Below are positions 39,821 through 48,460 of a stretch of DNA of 64,000 nucleotides, one piece after another. Position numbers and translations under genes: made by a program. Source of the stretch: Borrelia maritima (lineage in GTDB: Bacteria > Spirochaetota > Spirochaetia > Borreliales > Borreliaceae); NCBI RefSeq assembly GCF_008931845.1, contig NZ_CP044535.1, positions 1-64,000 of the forward strand, written 5' to 3'. The notes beneath the pieces were generated by a model that saw only the letters and a program-made list of their open reading frames with translations, did not search any database and was not told where the DNA came from. Numbering within the stretch: position 1 is the stretch's first letter; every line of letters starts with the position of its first letter.

Positions 39821-40643
39821 TATAAATATAACTAAGGAAGAACTGTTAAGGTTAATAAAAATAGTTTACAACAATTTTGGAATAAATCTCAACGAAAAAA
39901 AAAAGATGCTAATTGAAAGCAGATTATCATCTCTTCTCAAAGTTAAGGGTTTTAAAAATTTTACCGAATACATTAACTTTTTAGAAAAAAGCACTGGAAG
40001 CATTCAATTAATTGAGCTGGTAGACAAAATATCAACAAATCATACCTACTTTTTCAGAGAATCTAAACATTTTGATTTTTTAAATAATAAAATATTGCCC
40101 AAACTTACCGAAAAAATATTAAAATCGGGAAACTCGGAAATTAGAATATGGTCGGCTGGCTGCTCAAGCGGTGAAGAGCCTTACACAATTGCAATGATAC
40201 TAAACGAATACATGGAAAATAATAAAGTAAATTTTAAAGTCAAAATCTTAGCAACAGATATTTCAATTAGCGTTCTTAACGAAGCTTATGAAGGAATTTA
40301 TCCTGAAGATCGTATAATAAATTTACCCAAATATTTAAAAAATAAATATTTAAATCAACTTCAAGATAATAAATTTCAAGTTAAAGAAATTTTGAAAAAA
40401 ATGGTTTATTTTAAAAAATTAAATTTAATGGATGAAAAATTTCCATTTAGCAAAAAATTTGACCTGATATTTTGTAGAAACGTCATGATATATTTTGATG
40501 AAAAAACTAGAAACAACCTTGCAAATAAATTTAACTCCTATCTTAAAAAAGATTCTTATCTTTTAATTGGACACTCAGAAACAATAAGGGGGAATAAAAA
40601 TCTTGAATATATAATGCCTGCTACTTATAAAAAGATATTATAA
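39789..40643 (+). CDS. cheR: Chemotaxis protein methyltransferase CheR
   Basis: SAM-dependent methylation of glutamates on chemoreceptors. The helical N-terminal domain ends in I-S-T-N-H-T-Y-F-F-R-E (81-91), and the SAM site is W-S-A-G-C-S-S-G-E-E-P-Y (121-132). I-L-A-T-D-I-S, I-F-C-R-N-V-M-I-Y-F and L-L-I-G-H-S-E follow in the usual order. Length 284 aa is typical. No other chemotaxis gene is nearby; Borrelia has a second CheR elsewhere (B31 naming cheR-1/cheR-2). Confidence 0.94.
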   Translation: MNASQNKFNLNINITKEELLRLIKIVYNNFGINLNEKKKMLIESRLSSLLKVKGFKNFTEYINFLEKSTGSIQLIELVDKISTNHTYFFRESKHFDFLNNKILPKLTEKILKSGNSEIRIWSAGCSSGEEPYTIAMILNEYMENNKVNFKVKILATDISISVLNEAYEGIYPEDRIINLPKYLKNKYLNQLQDNKFQVKEILKKMVYFKKLNLMDEKFPFSKKFDLIFCRNVMIYFDEKTRNNLANKFNSYLKKDSYLLIGHSETIRGNKNLEYIMPATYKKIL

Positions 40644-40651
40644 AAGCTTAT

Positions 40652-40685
40652 TTAACTTAGCCTAAAAAATAATAAGCTAGGTTAA
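40652..40685. terminator. Terminator between convergent cheR and phoU
   Basis: TTAACTTAGC (40652-40661) pairs with GCTAGGTTAA (40676-40685), ten base pairs including one wobble, around a 14-nt A-rich loop. It lies just after the cheR stop and overlaps the phoU stop codon, so it can serve both transcripts. Confidence 0.5.
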
Positions 40686-41348
40686 GTTTACTTTCTCGCC
40701 TACTCTAATAAAATAAAGCAATTCACCAATTGTTGCTACGTGATCGCCAACTCTTTCTAAAAAACTATTCAAAAATAATATATTTAAAAGATAATCCAAA
40801 TTTTCAGGATTTTTTTTCATTGCATCAATAACAATGCTTTTTTGCTTTGAAAACAATTTATCTATTATATTGTCATACTTAACTATCTTTAATATTTTAG
40901 TAAAATCTCCATCAAAATATGCGTCAAAAATATCAGATAACATTTCTTTAGCCGTATCGGCCATTTCTCTTAAAGGTTTAAAATACAGATTAAGAAAATC
41001 AAAATCATCCAAGTCTGATTCAAGAAGAAGAACAACTCTTACAATTTTAGTGGCATGATCTGCAATCCTTTCAAGAGAACTTATTATCTTAATAATTGCT
41101 AAAATTTCTCTAAGCTCTGTGGCAACAGGATGTTCAGTCGCAATTATTCTTCCACACAAATCCTCAATATCGTATTGATAATCATCTATTATTTTTTCAT
41201 CTTCATTGATTATTTTTTTAGCTAAACTTTTATCTTTAGATTCTAAAGCTATTAAAGAATCATCTATAATTTTAAGCACACATTCTTTCATATCCCAAAG
41301 ATAATCTTTTATTATTTCAAGTTGTTTGGTAAGCTTTCTCCGTATCAT
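40677..41348 (-). CDS. phoU: PhoU-family phosphate signalling protein
   Basis: All-helical protein of 223 residues with two PhoU repeats, each with an acidic metal-binding helix: E-D-L-C-G-R-I-I-A..., E-R-I-A-D-H-A-T-K-I and the second E-R-V-G-D-H-V-A-T-I-G-E near the C-terminus. PhoU proteins damp phosphate uptake through PstB and a histidine kinase. No pst genes are in the window, so which transporter it serves is unclear. It is 13 nt downstream of the TPR-like protein gene. Confidence 0.88.
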   Translation of the reverse strand: MIRRKLTKQLEIIKDYLWDMKECVLKIIDDSLIALESKDKSLAKKIINEDEKIIDDYQYDIEDLCGRIIATEHPVATELREILAIIKIISSLERIADHATKIVRVVLLLESDLDDFDFLNLYFKPLREMADTAKEMLSDIFDAYFDGDFTKILKIVKYDNIIDKLFSKQKSIVIDAMKKNPENLDYLLNILFLNSFLERVGDHVATIGELLYFIRVGEKVNLT

Positions 41349-41361
41349 ATAATATTATCTC

Positions 41362-42351
41362 CTAAAAAAACCGCTTTAAAAATAAATATCTTATCTTGGC
41401 TCTCTCATAATAAGAACTAAAAGGGTAATTATCAATAACTAATTTATAGCAACTTAAAGCCTTTAAAAAATCTTTATATCTGCTTTCAGACTCATAAAGT
41501 CTCCCCAAAAAGTAACTATATTTATCTGAAAAGTTTGACTTAATATATTTAGGAAAATACAAATAACTAAAATTTAAAGCAAACTCATACTCCCCCTTTG
41601 TTACTAAAAATTCAAATATGTCAAGATAAATACTCTCAGAAAAATCAATATTCTTTTCAACTAAATATCTAGCACTCTCCAAGACCTCTTCTTTAATATT
41701 TAATTCTATACCAAGTTTAATTAGATCAAAAACAATGCTTTTAAAGCATTTATTTTTCAATTTCAAATAATTTTCATAAGATTTCAAATAATCACCATTT
41801 TTATAATAAATTTCCGCCTTCAATAAAATATATTTATCATCATTAAAATTATATTTATTAAGCAAATCTATTGCTCCTCTGTAATCATTAATGTAAGACA
41901 AATTTAAAGCTCTAGTAGTAACCTCTAAAGGGGTTACATCATTGATACCATTCTTCCCAGGCTGAATATTATTAGTTTCAACTTCAAACTTCTTTGTAAT
42001 TTTCAAGACAATTATTTTATTAAATTCGTTAGAATCTTTAACATTTTGGTAGCTGAAAACCAAATTAATTTTGCATTCTTTGTTAAAAGTTTGGAAAGTA
42101 AAAACAGCTCCATTTTCATAAGATTCTCCAATTAACTTAATAAAAGCTTGATTTTCATTGTTTTTGATATAAATCCAAGACTCATTTTTAAAAGCAAGAT
42201 TAAACCTTGAGTTGGTATTTACATTAATATCTACTTTTCTACTGCTAAAATCAAGCTCATATGAATAACCCTGATTTATAAAAGCTGGCTTAGAATAAAC
42301 TTCAAAAACAAAAAATAGCAAACTTATATAAATCAAAAATTTATTAATCAT
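41362..42351 (-). CDS. Exported TPR-like protein of unknown function
   Basis: A 329-residue protein with a signal peptide (hydrophobic 4-18, then V-Y-S-K). The first half (about 25-135) is beta-rich; the second half is helical with tandem TPR-like units (A-L-N-L-S-Y-I-N-D-Y-R-G-A-I-D-L-L, Y-K-N-G-D-Y-L-K-S-Y-E-N-Y-L-K, D-F-L-K-A-L-S-C-Y-K). It probably holds partners in the periplasm. Its ATG overlaps the stop of the upstream small membrane protein by 4 nt. Confidence 0.7.
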   Translation of the reverse strand: MINKFLIYISLLFFVFEVYSKPAFINQGYSYELDFSSRKVDINVNTNSRFNLAFKNESWIYIKNNENQAFIKLIGESYENGAVFTFQTFNKECKINLVFSYQNVKDSNEFNKIIVLKITKKFEVETNNIQPGKNGINDVTPLEVTTRALNLSYINDYRGAIDLLNKYNFNDDKYILLKAEIYYKNGDYLKSYENYLKLKNKCFKSIVFDLIKLGIELNIKEEVLESARYLVEKNIDFSESIYLDIFEFLVTKGEYEFALNFSYLYFPKYIKSNFSDKYSYFLGRLYESESRYKDFLKALSCYKLVIDNYPFSSYYERAKIRYLFLKRFF

Positions 42352-42749
42352 TTGGAAATTTCTAAAATCTTATCTATTAATTTTTCATTCTCCTTCTCAA
42401 TATCAATGTTAAATAAATTTTCCTTTTTAATCCAAAAATCCTTGAAAAAATTTTCATCAAGCAATTGATTTTTAATCAGACCATCAACAACCAAATTTTT
42501 ATTTAAATTTTCATTTAAAAAATCGGGCCTTGGAATAAAAAAATCATCCATATTTAGAGATTCATTTAAATCAAAATAAAAATCTTCCATATCAACTAAT
42601 TTAACCTTAGCATCTAAATTGTCTTCAACAAACTTTTGAGATTTTTCTAACATTTGCGTTGAATAGAAATAAGTAATACCCGAAACAATAAAAATTAAAA
42701 ATATTAAAATTAAAAAATATTTTCTAAAACTAAACTTTACATCTCGCAT
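42348..42749 (-). CDS. Small membrane-anchored protein of unknown function
   Basis: A 133-residue protein with one N-terminal membrane helix (about 11-28) preceded by basic residues, then a mainly acidic, helical exterior rich in Asp, Glu, Asn and Leu. I recognise no family. It lies between smc (26 nt upstream) and the TPR-like protein gene, overlapping the latter by 4 nt, and may form a complex with that protein (inference). Confidence 0.65.
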   Translation of the reverse strand: MRDVKFSFRKYFLILIFLIFIVSGITYFYSTQMLEKSQKFVEDNLDAKVKLVDMEDFYFDLNESLNMDDFFIPRPDFLNENLNKNLVVDGLIKNQLLDENFFKDFWIKKENLFNIDIEKENEKLIDKILEISK

Positions 42750-42775
42750 GTTAATTTTCCTTAAATCTAACTTAA

Positions 42776-45223
42776 TTATATATTAAACACTCTACTTTCA
42801 CCATTATCAAGTGTAATACCTATTAAATTTTCACCACCAGCAGAAACATATGCATTATGAGTTATTACTAAAAGTTGAATTTTTTCCCCCAATTCTTTTA
42901 AAAGTAAAGAAAGTTTTTTACTATTCTCAAAATCAAGAGCTGCATCTATTTCATCAAGCATACAAAAACAAGCAGGAGAGTAATAATAAAGTGCAAATAA
43001 GAAAGCCATACTAACCAAGGTGCTCTCACCTCCTGAAAGCATATTATTGTTTTTAACAAATTTGTTTGAAAAATTTATTCTAATCTCAACATTATCAATA
43101 TTTTCATTATAAAAAAGAGCGGCGGATCCTTTAAAAATTTTTTTAAAAAAATAAGAAAAATTTTTATTAATCTCATCAAATGCTTCTTTAAATTTTTTAT
43201 TAATCTCATTTTTTATTTTTTTTTGAAGCTTTTGTAATGAATATTTTGAAAGCTTTAAATCTTCTACTTGTAAACTTACTTTTTCAAACCGATCCTTAGT
43301 TTCATCAAATTCTTTATCAATATTGAAAAATACATAATCACCCAGATTGATTGCATTGATCTCTTTTTGTAATAGCTTTCTGGTTGCAAGATCTTCTTCC
43401 AAATCAAATTTATTAGACATTTGATTAGAAATATTGAAATTTTCTATTTCATTTTTAATGCTTAAATTAGAGTTTAAAAGAAATTCATATTCTGTCTGTT
43501 TTTTTATATATTCATAATAATTAGTTTTTTTAAAATCATTTAAAAAGCTTAAAGAGTTTAAATCTTTCTCCTGTAAAGGCTCATTACTAAATTTTGAAGA
43601 ACCAATAAGACTGCTTAAATTTAGCTGAATATCGCTCTTTTCTAAATTTAAATTTTCAAGCTTTAAATATAAACTTTTAAACTCCTCATCAAGACTATTC
43701 TTAGATTCAAATAAAAATTCTAAATTACCATCTATAAGTTTAATTTCGTCCAAATTTTTGAATTTAGAAAGTTCTACATATTCAAGCTCGCCTAATACAT
43801 CATTTAACTGAAGCGTCTTTTCTTCAATTAATCTCTCAATAGTTGTTATCTCTTTAGCGATATTTGCTTTTAAAGCATTTTTCTCTAGTAAAAATTTTTT
43901 TAAATTAACATTTTGATCGAAAATAGGCTCAATTTTATCCTTCAATAAAGCCAACAGATTCTCATCCTTACTTATATACTTGATTAAATTTACTCTAATC
44001 TCTTTAATATATTTTATACTCAATGATTCTTCAAAAAGCTTAAGAGAATCTAATATATTTTCTTTTAATAAAATAAACTCTTCCGATTTGGCACTCTTTA
44101 ATACAGATAAAATTAAATCAACAAGTTCAAAAAAACTTTTAGTATATTTATTAATCTCATCGCTTAAAGAAAAAAATTCATTTTTCTTTTCTTTAAGCAA
44201 ACTATTTGACTGACATAAATCGTCATTTATAGATTTTTTTTTCTCTTCAAACTTAGATTTACTCTTTACAAACTTATCTTCCAAACTTATCTTTATTGCC
44301 TTTTCTTGTTCTAATTTTTGAATTTTAATCTCTAGCCCAATAATTTTAGACTTCATAAGCTCAATATCTTTTTCTAAAGCTTGAATATTGCTAATAACAT
44401 TTTTTTCTCTAAACGAATAAAATTCTAACTTTTGCTTAAACCCAGAAGATAAAAATTTACTCAAACCATCTAAATTTAATTCACTTTTCAAGACATTAAG
44501 ATCAAAATTAATATTGAAAAGCTTTTTTAATGTTATTGTTTTTTCTAAAGTTTCTAATTTTTGACTTAAATCTTGATGTTTTTTTCTTAAAAGATAAACA
44601 TTTTTTATGTTATCGTACTTTTGCCTTAGATCTTCTTGCAAAGATAACAAAGATAATAAATTTTGATTAGATTGCTTAAAATTTTTCAGTGCCTCCTCTT
44701 CTTCAATTTTTAAAACATCTATTCCGCTTGCTTGTTCAATCAAAGATTTAAGATTTACGCTTCTTGCCAAAGAAATATCTTCAACCCTACCTTGAGTTAT
44801 AAACATATAAGGCGATTTTTTAAAATTAAACCTATTCAAAAGTCTATTATAATCTTGAAAATTTAAAATTTTATTATTAAAATAATACTCACTTGATCCA
44901 TCCTTATAAAGACGCCTGCGGATGTAAAAATTTTCTCCAAATTCCCTTAAATTAGATTTTTCGTAGTTAACATTACTAAAAAAAAGAGTTATTTCTGCAA
45001 AATTTGATTTTCCTAATTTTGAAACAGAAATTAAATCAGAAATATCTTCAACCCTTAAAAATTTTAAATTATCTTCTCCCATGCAAAAACGTACAGCATC
45101 AATAAGATTGCTCTTCCCACATCCATTAGGACCCACAATAAAGCTTAAATTTTCCCCTATTTCAAACTCTTGTCTATTTAAAAAAGATTTAAACCCCAAA
45201 AGTACTATTTTTCTTAAAAACAA
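42776..45223 (-). CDS. smc: Short SMC-family chromosome segregation ATPase
   Basis: An 815-residue SMC protein, known in Borrelia as the P115 homologue. Walker A is G-P-N-G-C-G-K-S-N (31-39); the signature L-S-G-G-E-S starts at 729 and the Walker B region C-F-C-M-L-D-E at 753. The region between heads is coiled coil, but typical bacterial SMC is 1,150-1,200 residues and has a glycine-containing hinge domain in the middle, which I cannot find. So either the hinge is highly diverged or has been lost. Divergent from rnhB; scpA and scpB are not adjacent. Confidence 0.9.
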   Translation of the reverse strand: MFLRKIVLLGFKSFLNRQEFEIGENLSFIVGPNGCGKSNLIDAVRFCMGEDNLKFLRVEDISDLISVSKLGKSNFAEITLFFSNVNYEKSNLREFGENFYIRRRLYKDGSSEYYFNNKILNFQDYNRLLNRFNFKKSPYMFITQGRVEDISLARSVNLKSLIEQASGIDVLKIEEEEALKNFKQSNQNLLSLLSLQEDLRQKYDNIKNVYLLRKKHQDLSQKLETLEKTITLKKLFNINFDLNVLKSELNLDGLSKFLSSGFKQKLEFYSFREKNVISNIQALEKDIELMKSKIIGLEIKIQKLEQEKAIKISLEDKFVKSKSKFEEKKKSINDDLCQSNSLLKEKKNEFFSLSDEINKYTKSFFELVDLILSVLKSAKSEEFILLKENILDSLKLFEESLSIKYIKEIRVNLIKYISKDENLLALLKDKIEPIFDQNVNLKKFLLEKNALKANIAKEITTIERLIEEKTLQLNDVLGELEYVELSKFKNLDEIKLIDGNLEFLFESKNSLDEEFKSLYLKLENLNLEKSDIQLNLSSLIGSSKFSNEPLQEKDLNSLSFLNDFKKTNYYEYIKKQTEYEFLLNSNLSIKNEIENFNISNQMSNKFDLEEDLATRKLLQKEINAINLGDYVFFNIDKEFDETKDRFEKVSLQVEDLKLSKYSLQKLQKKIKNEINKKFKEAFDEINKNFSYFFKKIFKGSAALFYNENIDNVEIRINFSNKFVKNNNMLSGGESTLVSMAFLFALYYYSPACFCMLDEIDAALDFENSKKLSLLLKELGEKIQLLVITHNAYVSAGGENLIGITLDNGESRVFNI

Positions 45224-45315
45224 AATAACTCCTAATTAAAATTAAAAACACTTACTAATAAATCTACAATTTCATATTATAATAAATAAAAAATATTTTT
45301 ATAAAAAGGTCAATT

Positions 45316-45861
45316 ATGATTTGCGGAATAGATGAAGTTGGAAGAGGTTGTATTTTTGGGCCTATCATAAGTGCCGCTGTAGTTTTCAAAAAGCCTCCTA
45401 GCTTTATAAAAGAGCTGGATGATTCTAAAAAACTAAAAAAAGAAAAAAGAGAATACTTGTCCTCATTAATACTTGAAAACTCATATTACGCATTCGCTGA
45501 GATTTCAAATGTAATAATAGAAAAAATAAATATTCACAACGCATCTCTTCTTGCAATGCAAACTGCATACGAAAACCTAAAATTAAATTGCAATTTGGTG
45601 CTTGTAGATGGCAAATTTGTTCCAAAAATAACAGCAAAAACTGTAAAAGCAATAATTAAAGGAGACTCAATAATAAACGAAATAAAAGCTGCTTCAATTA
45701 TTGCTAAAGTTAAAAGAGATAAACTGATGGATGAATACGATAAAATTTACCCATTATATCTACTTAAAAAAAATAAAGGGTACCCCACAAAAGAACATAA
45801 AAATGCAATAAAGAAATATGGGGTTTTAAGCCTTCATAGAAAAACTTTTAAACTAAACTAA
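45316..45861 (+). CDS. rnhB: Ribonuclease HII
   Basis: Cleaves RNA at single ribonucleotides embedded in DNA. The N-terminal G-I-D-E-V-G-R-G carries the Asp-Glu pair; L-V-D-G has the third acidic residue, and A-A-S-I-I-A-K-V-K-R-D the fourth. Y-P-L-Y-L-L-K-K-N-K-G-Y-P-T and H-R-K-T-F complete the C-terminal signature. At 181 aa it is slightly short but complete. A TATAAT at 45278-45283 could be its -10 box. Confidence 0.95.
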   Translation: MICGIDEVGRGCIFGPIISAAVVFKKPPSFIKELDDSKKLKKEKREYLSSLILENSYYAFAEISNVIIEKINIHNASLLAMQTAYENLKLNCNLVLVDGKFVPKITAKTVKAIIKGDSIINEIKAASIIAKVKRDKLMDEYDKIYPLYLLKKNKGYPTKEHKNAIKKYGVLSLHRKTFKLN

Positions 45862-45887
45862 TTTAAAAATAATTAAAAAAATAAAAA

Positions 45888-46268
45888 TTAATAATCTTTC
45901 TTTTTAAATCGACCGCCTGATAAATGAGATTTCTTCTGAAATCTAGAATCGTCTAATTTAGATCTATCTCCTCCTCCTCCATATTCACCATGCCCTTTAT
46001 TATATTGCCTAGAAGAAGAACCAATAGATCCTTTAGACACTTTCTGCTTAATAACCGCTATTGCCTTAAGTAAATTAGTTTCAAACTCACCTATATTTTC
46101 TTCATATACAAAAATAGAATGTCTTTCAAAATCTCCACTTGGACTTCTTTTGCTCTCTACAATATTTAAAAAATAATCTCCTTTTCTATTTTCCTTGACA
46201 TTAAAAAAATAAGTTCTCTCAGACTCTGTAAATAGCTTCTCAGAGTATACTTCCCCTCTCTCTCCCAT
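45888..46268 (-). CDS. bpuR: PUR-domain nucleic-acid-binding protein BpuR
   Basis: Borrelia PUR-alpha-type protein, reported to bind DNA and RNA and regulate erp and its own expression. The PUR repeat occupies the first 75 residues ([28 protein letters not shown]). The C-terminal tail of about 45 residues is rich in Gly, Ser, Arg and Lys with a GGGG run, like RGG-type RNA-binding tails. I start at the ATG at 46268, which has GGAGGAA 5 nt upstream; an in-frame GTG at 46283 would lie before that site. Confidence 0.9.
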   Translation of the reverse strand: MGERGEVYSEKLFTESERTYFFNVKENRKGDYFLNIVESKRSPSGDFERHSIFVYEENIGEFETNLLKAIAVIKQKVSKGSIGSSSRQYNKGHGEYGGGGDRSKLDDSRFQKKSHLSGGRFKKKDY

Positions 46269-46375
46269 CAATTTCCTCCACACAAGTTTTTGTACTTGAA
46301 TACATTTAAGTTAAACTAATTGTACTGATTTAAAAAAAAAATTGCTAGCCAAAAATAACATTGGAATAAATCTTA

Positions 46376-46404
46376 TTGACATAAATTAATTTTTTTTATA
46401 TAAG
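46376..46404 (+). promoter_or_regulatory. Strong sigma-70 promoter of tRNA-Gly
   Basis: Perfect -35 TTGACA (46376-46381) and -10 TATAAG (46399-46404) with 17-nt spacing. Transcription would begin near 46411, about 8 nt before the mature tRNA 5' end. Confidence 0.8.
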
Positions 46405-46418
46405 TAAAGTATTGTCTT

Positions 46419-46490
46419 GCGTCCTTCGTATAATGGCTATTACCTTAGCCTTCCAAGCTAATGATGTCGGTTCGATTCCGATAGGACGCT
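46419..46490 (+). tRNA. tRNA-Gly (anticodon UCC)
   Basis: A 72-nt cloverleaf. The acceptor stem GCGTCCT pairs with AGGACGC, and the discriminator is T at 46490. The anticodon stem TTAGC/GCTAA encloses the loop CTTCCAA, giving anticodon TCC at 46452-46454. The T-arm reads TCGG-TTCGATT-CCGA. The CCA end is not encoded. UCC can read all four glycine codons by wobble, with GGA the preferred one in this AT-rich genome. Confidence 0.97.
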
Positions 46491-46570
46491 TTAAATAATA
46501 CCGATTACACCCATTATAAGCTTAACAATGCTGTTAAACGATTATATTAAAAGGATAAATAAAAAATAAA
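46491..46570. other. Spacer between convergent tRNA-Gly and tmRNA
   Basis: Eighty AT-rich bases with no gene. One small perfect hairpin, TTAACA-ATGC-TGTTAA (46522-46537), could help end either transcript, but it lacks a T-run. Confidence 0.4.
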
Positions 46571-46930
46571 TGGAGATGGCGGGAATTGAACCCGCGTCCT
46601 AAAAATAATACTATAAGCTTCTACAAGCTTATCTAGTATTTTATTAAGCAATATGGTTTAGAAATACTAGCAAACCGCCAAATTGCTCTCAAGTATAAAA
46701 GTCCTTAAAAATCAACTTGAAAACATTTTTAAGCAAGCTTCGATGTCAAAAAGAGTATAAGTGAACCTCAAAGCCAAATTCAACAAAACCCTCTGCTAAC
46801 TTAAGCAGCCATTACAAGGTTTGAGCTTGTAAAGTTATTATTTTTTGCATTTATTTTTAGAAGTTTTAAGAGATTCCCTCTGCCTGCAACTTACAATATT
46901 AGCATTTTCAGTCAAATCCAAAACATCCCC
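46571..46930 (-). ncRNA. ssrA: Transfer-messenger RNA (tmRNA)
   Basis: The 5' GGGGATG (ending at 46930) pairs with 3' CATCTCC, with discriminator A at 46571, and the 3' part carries the tRNA-like GGGTTCAATTCCC T-arm. The tag reading frame (46848 down to 46801) encodes A-K-N-N-N-F-T-S-S-N-L-V-M-A-A and ends in TAA. This is the known Borrelia proteolysis tag. CCA is not encoded. Length is 360 nt. Works with SmpB (gene at 30,981) to free stalled ribosomes. Confidence 0.97.
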
Positions 46931-46981
46931 TCATCAAATGCCATTTTACCATAGTTTGGATAAAATAACAATGTTGTCCAT

Positions 46982-47010
46982 TTGCAAAAACTAAACTACT
47001 ATTTTATAAT
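46982..47010 (+). promoter_or_regulatory. Putative sigma-70 promoter of the first transporter paralogue
   Basis: TTGCAA (46982-46987) and a perfect TATAAT (47005-47010) are 17 nt apart. Start near 47017 leaves a 25-nt leader carrying AAAAGAGA before the ATG at 47042. This also argues against the upstream in-frame TTG at 46982 as a start codon, because it would lie inside the -35 box. Confidence 0.6.
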
Positions 47011-47041
47011 AGTAAATTCAATATTACTAAAAGAGAATTTT

Positions 47042-47716
47042 ATGCTTAATGAAATTTTATGGTTTGCTATGCTAATTACTGCTTATTCATTTTTGATCAT
47101 TATATTCGTTTTTTTTAAAAAAAACGGATTATTTGCATGGGTTGCAGTGGCAATTATCATAGCAAACATTCAAGTTTTAAAACAAATTACAATATTTGGG
47201 ATTAATGCTACTTTGGGGAATATTATTTATGCATCGTCATATATTGCAACAGATATTCTCTCAGAATTTTATGGGAAAAAAACTTCAAAAAAAGCCGTTT
47301 ATATTGGATTTATTAGCTTTATTATCTTTGCAGTATTAACAAATGCCCAAATTCACTTTATGTCAAATAGAACTCAAGAAAATTTTAAAAGCTTAGAAAA
47401 CATTTTTTCTTCAATACCAGCTTTACTATTAGCCTCTATTACTGCATATCTAGTATCCCAATTAAACGATGTATACCTATATCAGTTTATTAAAAAAAAA
47501 TTTCCTAGGTTTTTATTTTTCAGAACTAACGGATCAACACTCATAAGTAGTTTAATAGATACAATAATTTTTGTAAGCATAGCAACCCATTTTAAAGTAT
47601 TTCCAAAACAAATTTTCTTAGATATAATAATTTCAACATATCTAATTAAAGGTTTAGCAGGAATTTTAGGAACACCTTTTATATATTTTGCAAAATATGT
47701 AAAACTTCAAAAATAA
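47042..47716 (+). CDS. YhhQ-type queuosine precursor transporter
   Basis: A 224-residue membrane protein of the DUF165/Vut_1 (QPTR) family with six or so helices. The motif G-N-I-I-Y-A-S-S-Y-I-A-T-D-I-L-S-E-F-Y-G-K-K is the family hallmark (normally ..sYi..DilsE.yGkk.A). N-D-V-Y-L-Y-Q-F-I-K and S-T-L-I-S-S-L-I-D-T are further conserved segments. E. coli YhhQ imports preQ0 or preQ1. Borrelia has queA (20 kb) but no preQ1 synthesis here, so import of preQ1 is the likely role (inference). A paralogue follows 42 nt downstream. Confidence 0.85.
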   Translation: MLNEILWFAMLITAYSFLIIIFVFFKKNGLFAWVAVAIIIANIQVLKQITIFGINATLGNIIYASSYIATDILSEFYGKKTSKKAVYIGFISFIIFAVLTNAQIHFMSNRTQENFKSLENIFSSIPALLLASITAYLVSQLNDVYLYQFIKKKFPRFLFFRTNGSTLISSLIDTIIFVSIATHFKVFPKQIFLDIIISTYLIKGLAGILGTPFIYFAKYVKLQK

Positions 47717-47758
47717 AAAACTTTATCTAAGATAATTAATCTGTTACAATTAAATGCT

Positions 47759-48460
47759 ATGAATAACGATATATTTGATTTAAGTTTGTGGACGGGGGTT
47801 TTTCTCTTTACATATATAACATTGGGAATTCTTTACCGATTTTTTGGAAAATCTGGTCTTTTTTGTTTCAATGCAATTATTTCAACAATATCAAATATTA
47901 TAATACTAAGAAATTTAAAAGCATTTGGAATGCCCTTAAATCTATCCGGTATCAATTTTTTATCGGCATTATTCTCCTTAAACTTAATAGTAGAAAAATA
48001 CAGCAAAAAAGAAGCAACAAATTCTGTAATATTAAGTCTTTTGCTAAACATAACTTTTACAATTATGATTAATTTCATGATACTATTCAATCATAATAAA
48101 TTAGACACGGCAGATATTCATTTTAAAATATTGTTCAATAATTTTACATACATTTTAACAATATTAATTGGAACCTATGTGTTTTTTTTATCCCAATATA
48201 TAAACGTCTTACTATATAATTATTTTAAACAAATAAAAATAAAATCTTTATGGATAATTCATCCTTTGTCAAGATTAATTTCTGGATATCTGGCTAATTT
48301 ACTAATTTCAATATCTATAAATACAATATTTAAATTCTATCCCGAAACAAAAAATATTGAACTTATAAAAGGTTCTCTAATTCTTACATTGACAATAATT
48401 ATAATCGATACCGTTTTTTATTTATTCTTAACTTCTTGGGAAAAAATAAGAGAAGTTTAA
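47759..48460 (+). CDS. Diverged YhhQ-family membrane protein (tandem paralogue)
   Basis: A 233-residue membrane protein that aligns end to end with the preceding transporter: F-G-K-S-G-L-F matches F-K-K-N-G-L-F, and L-N-L-I-V-E-K-Y-S-K-K-E-A sits where the paralogue has T-D-I-L-S-E-F-Y-G-K-K. The conserved Asp of the family signature is Asn here and the glycine is Ser, so transport or specificity may have changed. The ribosome site is weak (only AAATGCT before the ATG). It is likely co-transcribed with the first copy. Confidence 0.75.
   Translation: MNNDIFDLSLWTGVFLFTYITLGILYRFFGKSGLFCFNAIISTISNIIILRNLKAFGMPLNLSGINFLSALFSLNLIVEKYSKKEATNSVILSLLLNITFTIMINFMILFNHNKLDTADIHFKILFNNFTYILTILIGTYVFFLSQYINVLLYNYFKQIKIKSLWIIHPLSRLISGYLANLLISISINTIFKFYPETKNIELIKGSLILTLTIIIIDTVFYLFLTSWEKIREV

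Noticed and set aside
45862..45887. Terminator between rnhB and bpuR
   Set aside because: The spacer is AT-only without a convincing stem.
46931..46995. Promoter of tmRNA
   Set aside because: A TATGGT could be a -10 box, but no -35 at reasonable spacing was found, so I leave it out.
46982..47041. Upstream TTG extension of the first transporter gene
   Set aside because: The extension starts inside a good -35 box, lacks a ribosome site, and family N-termini begin near the ATG at 47042.
47788..48072. Plus-strand frame inside the second transporter paralogue
   Set aside because: It overlaps a full-length gene with clear homology to its neighbour, and its translation has no family features.
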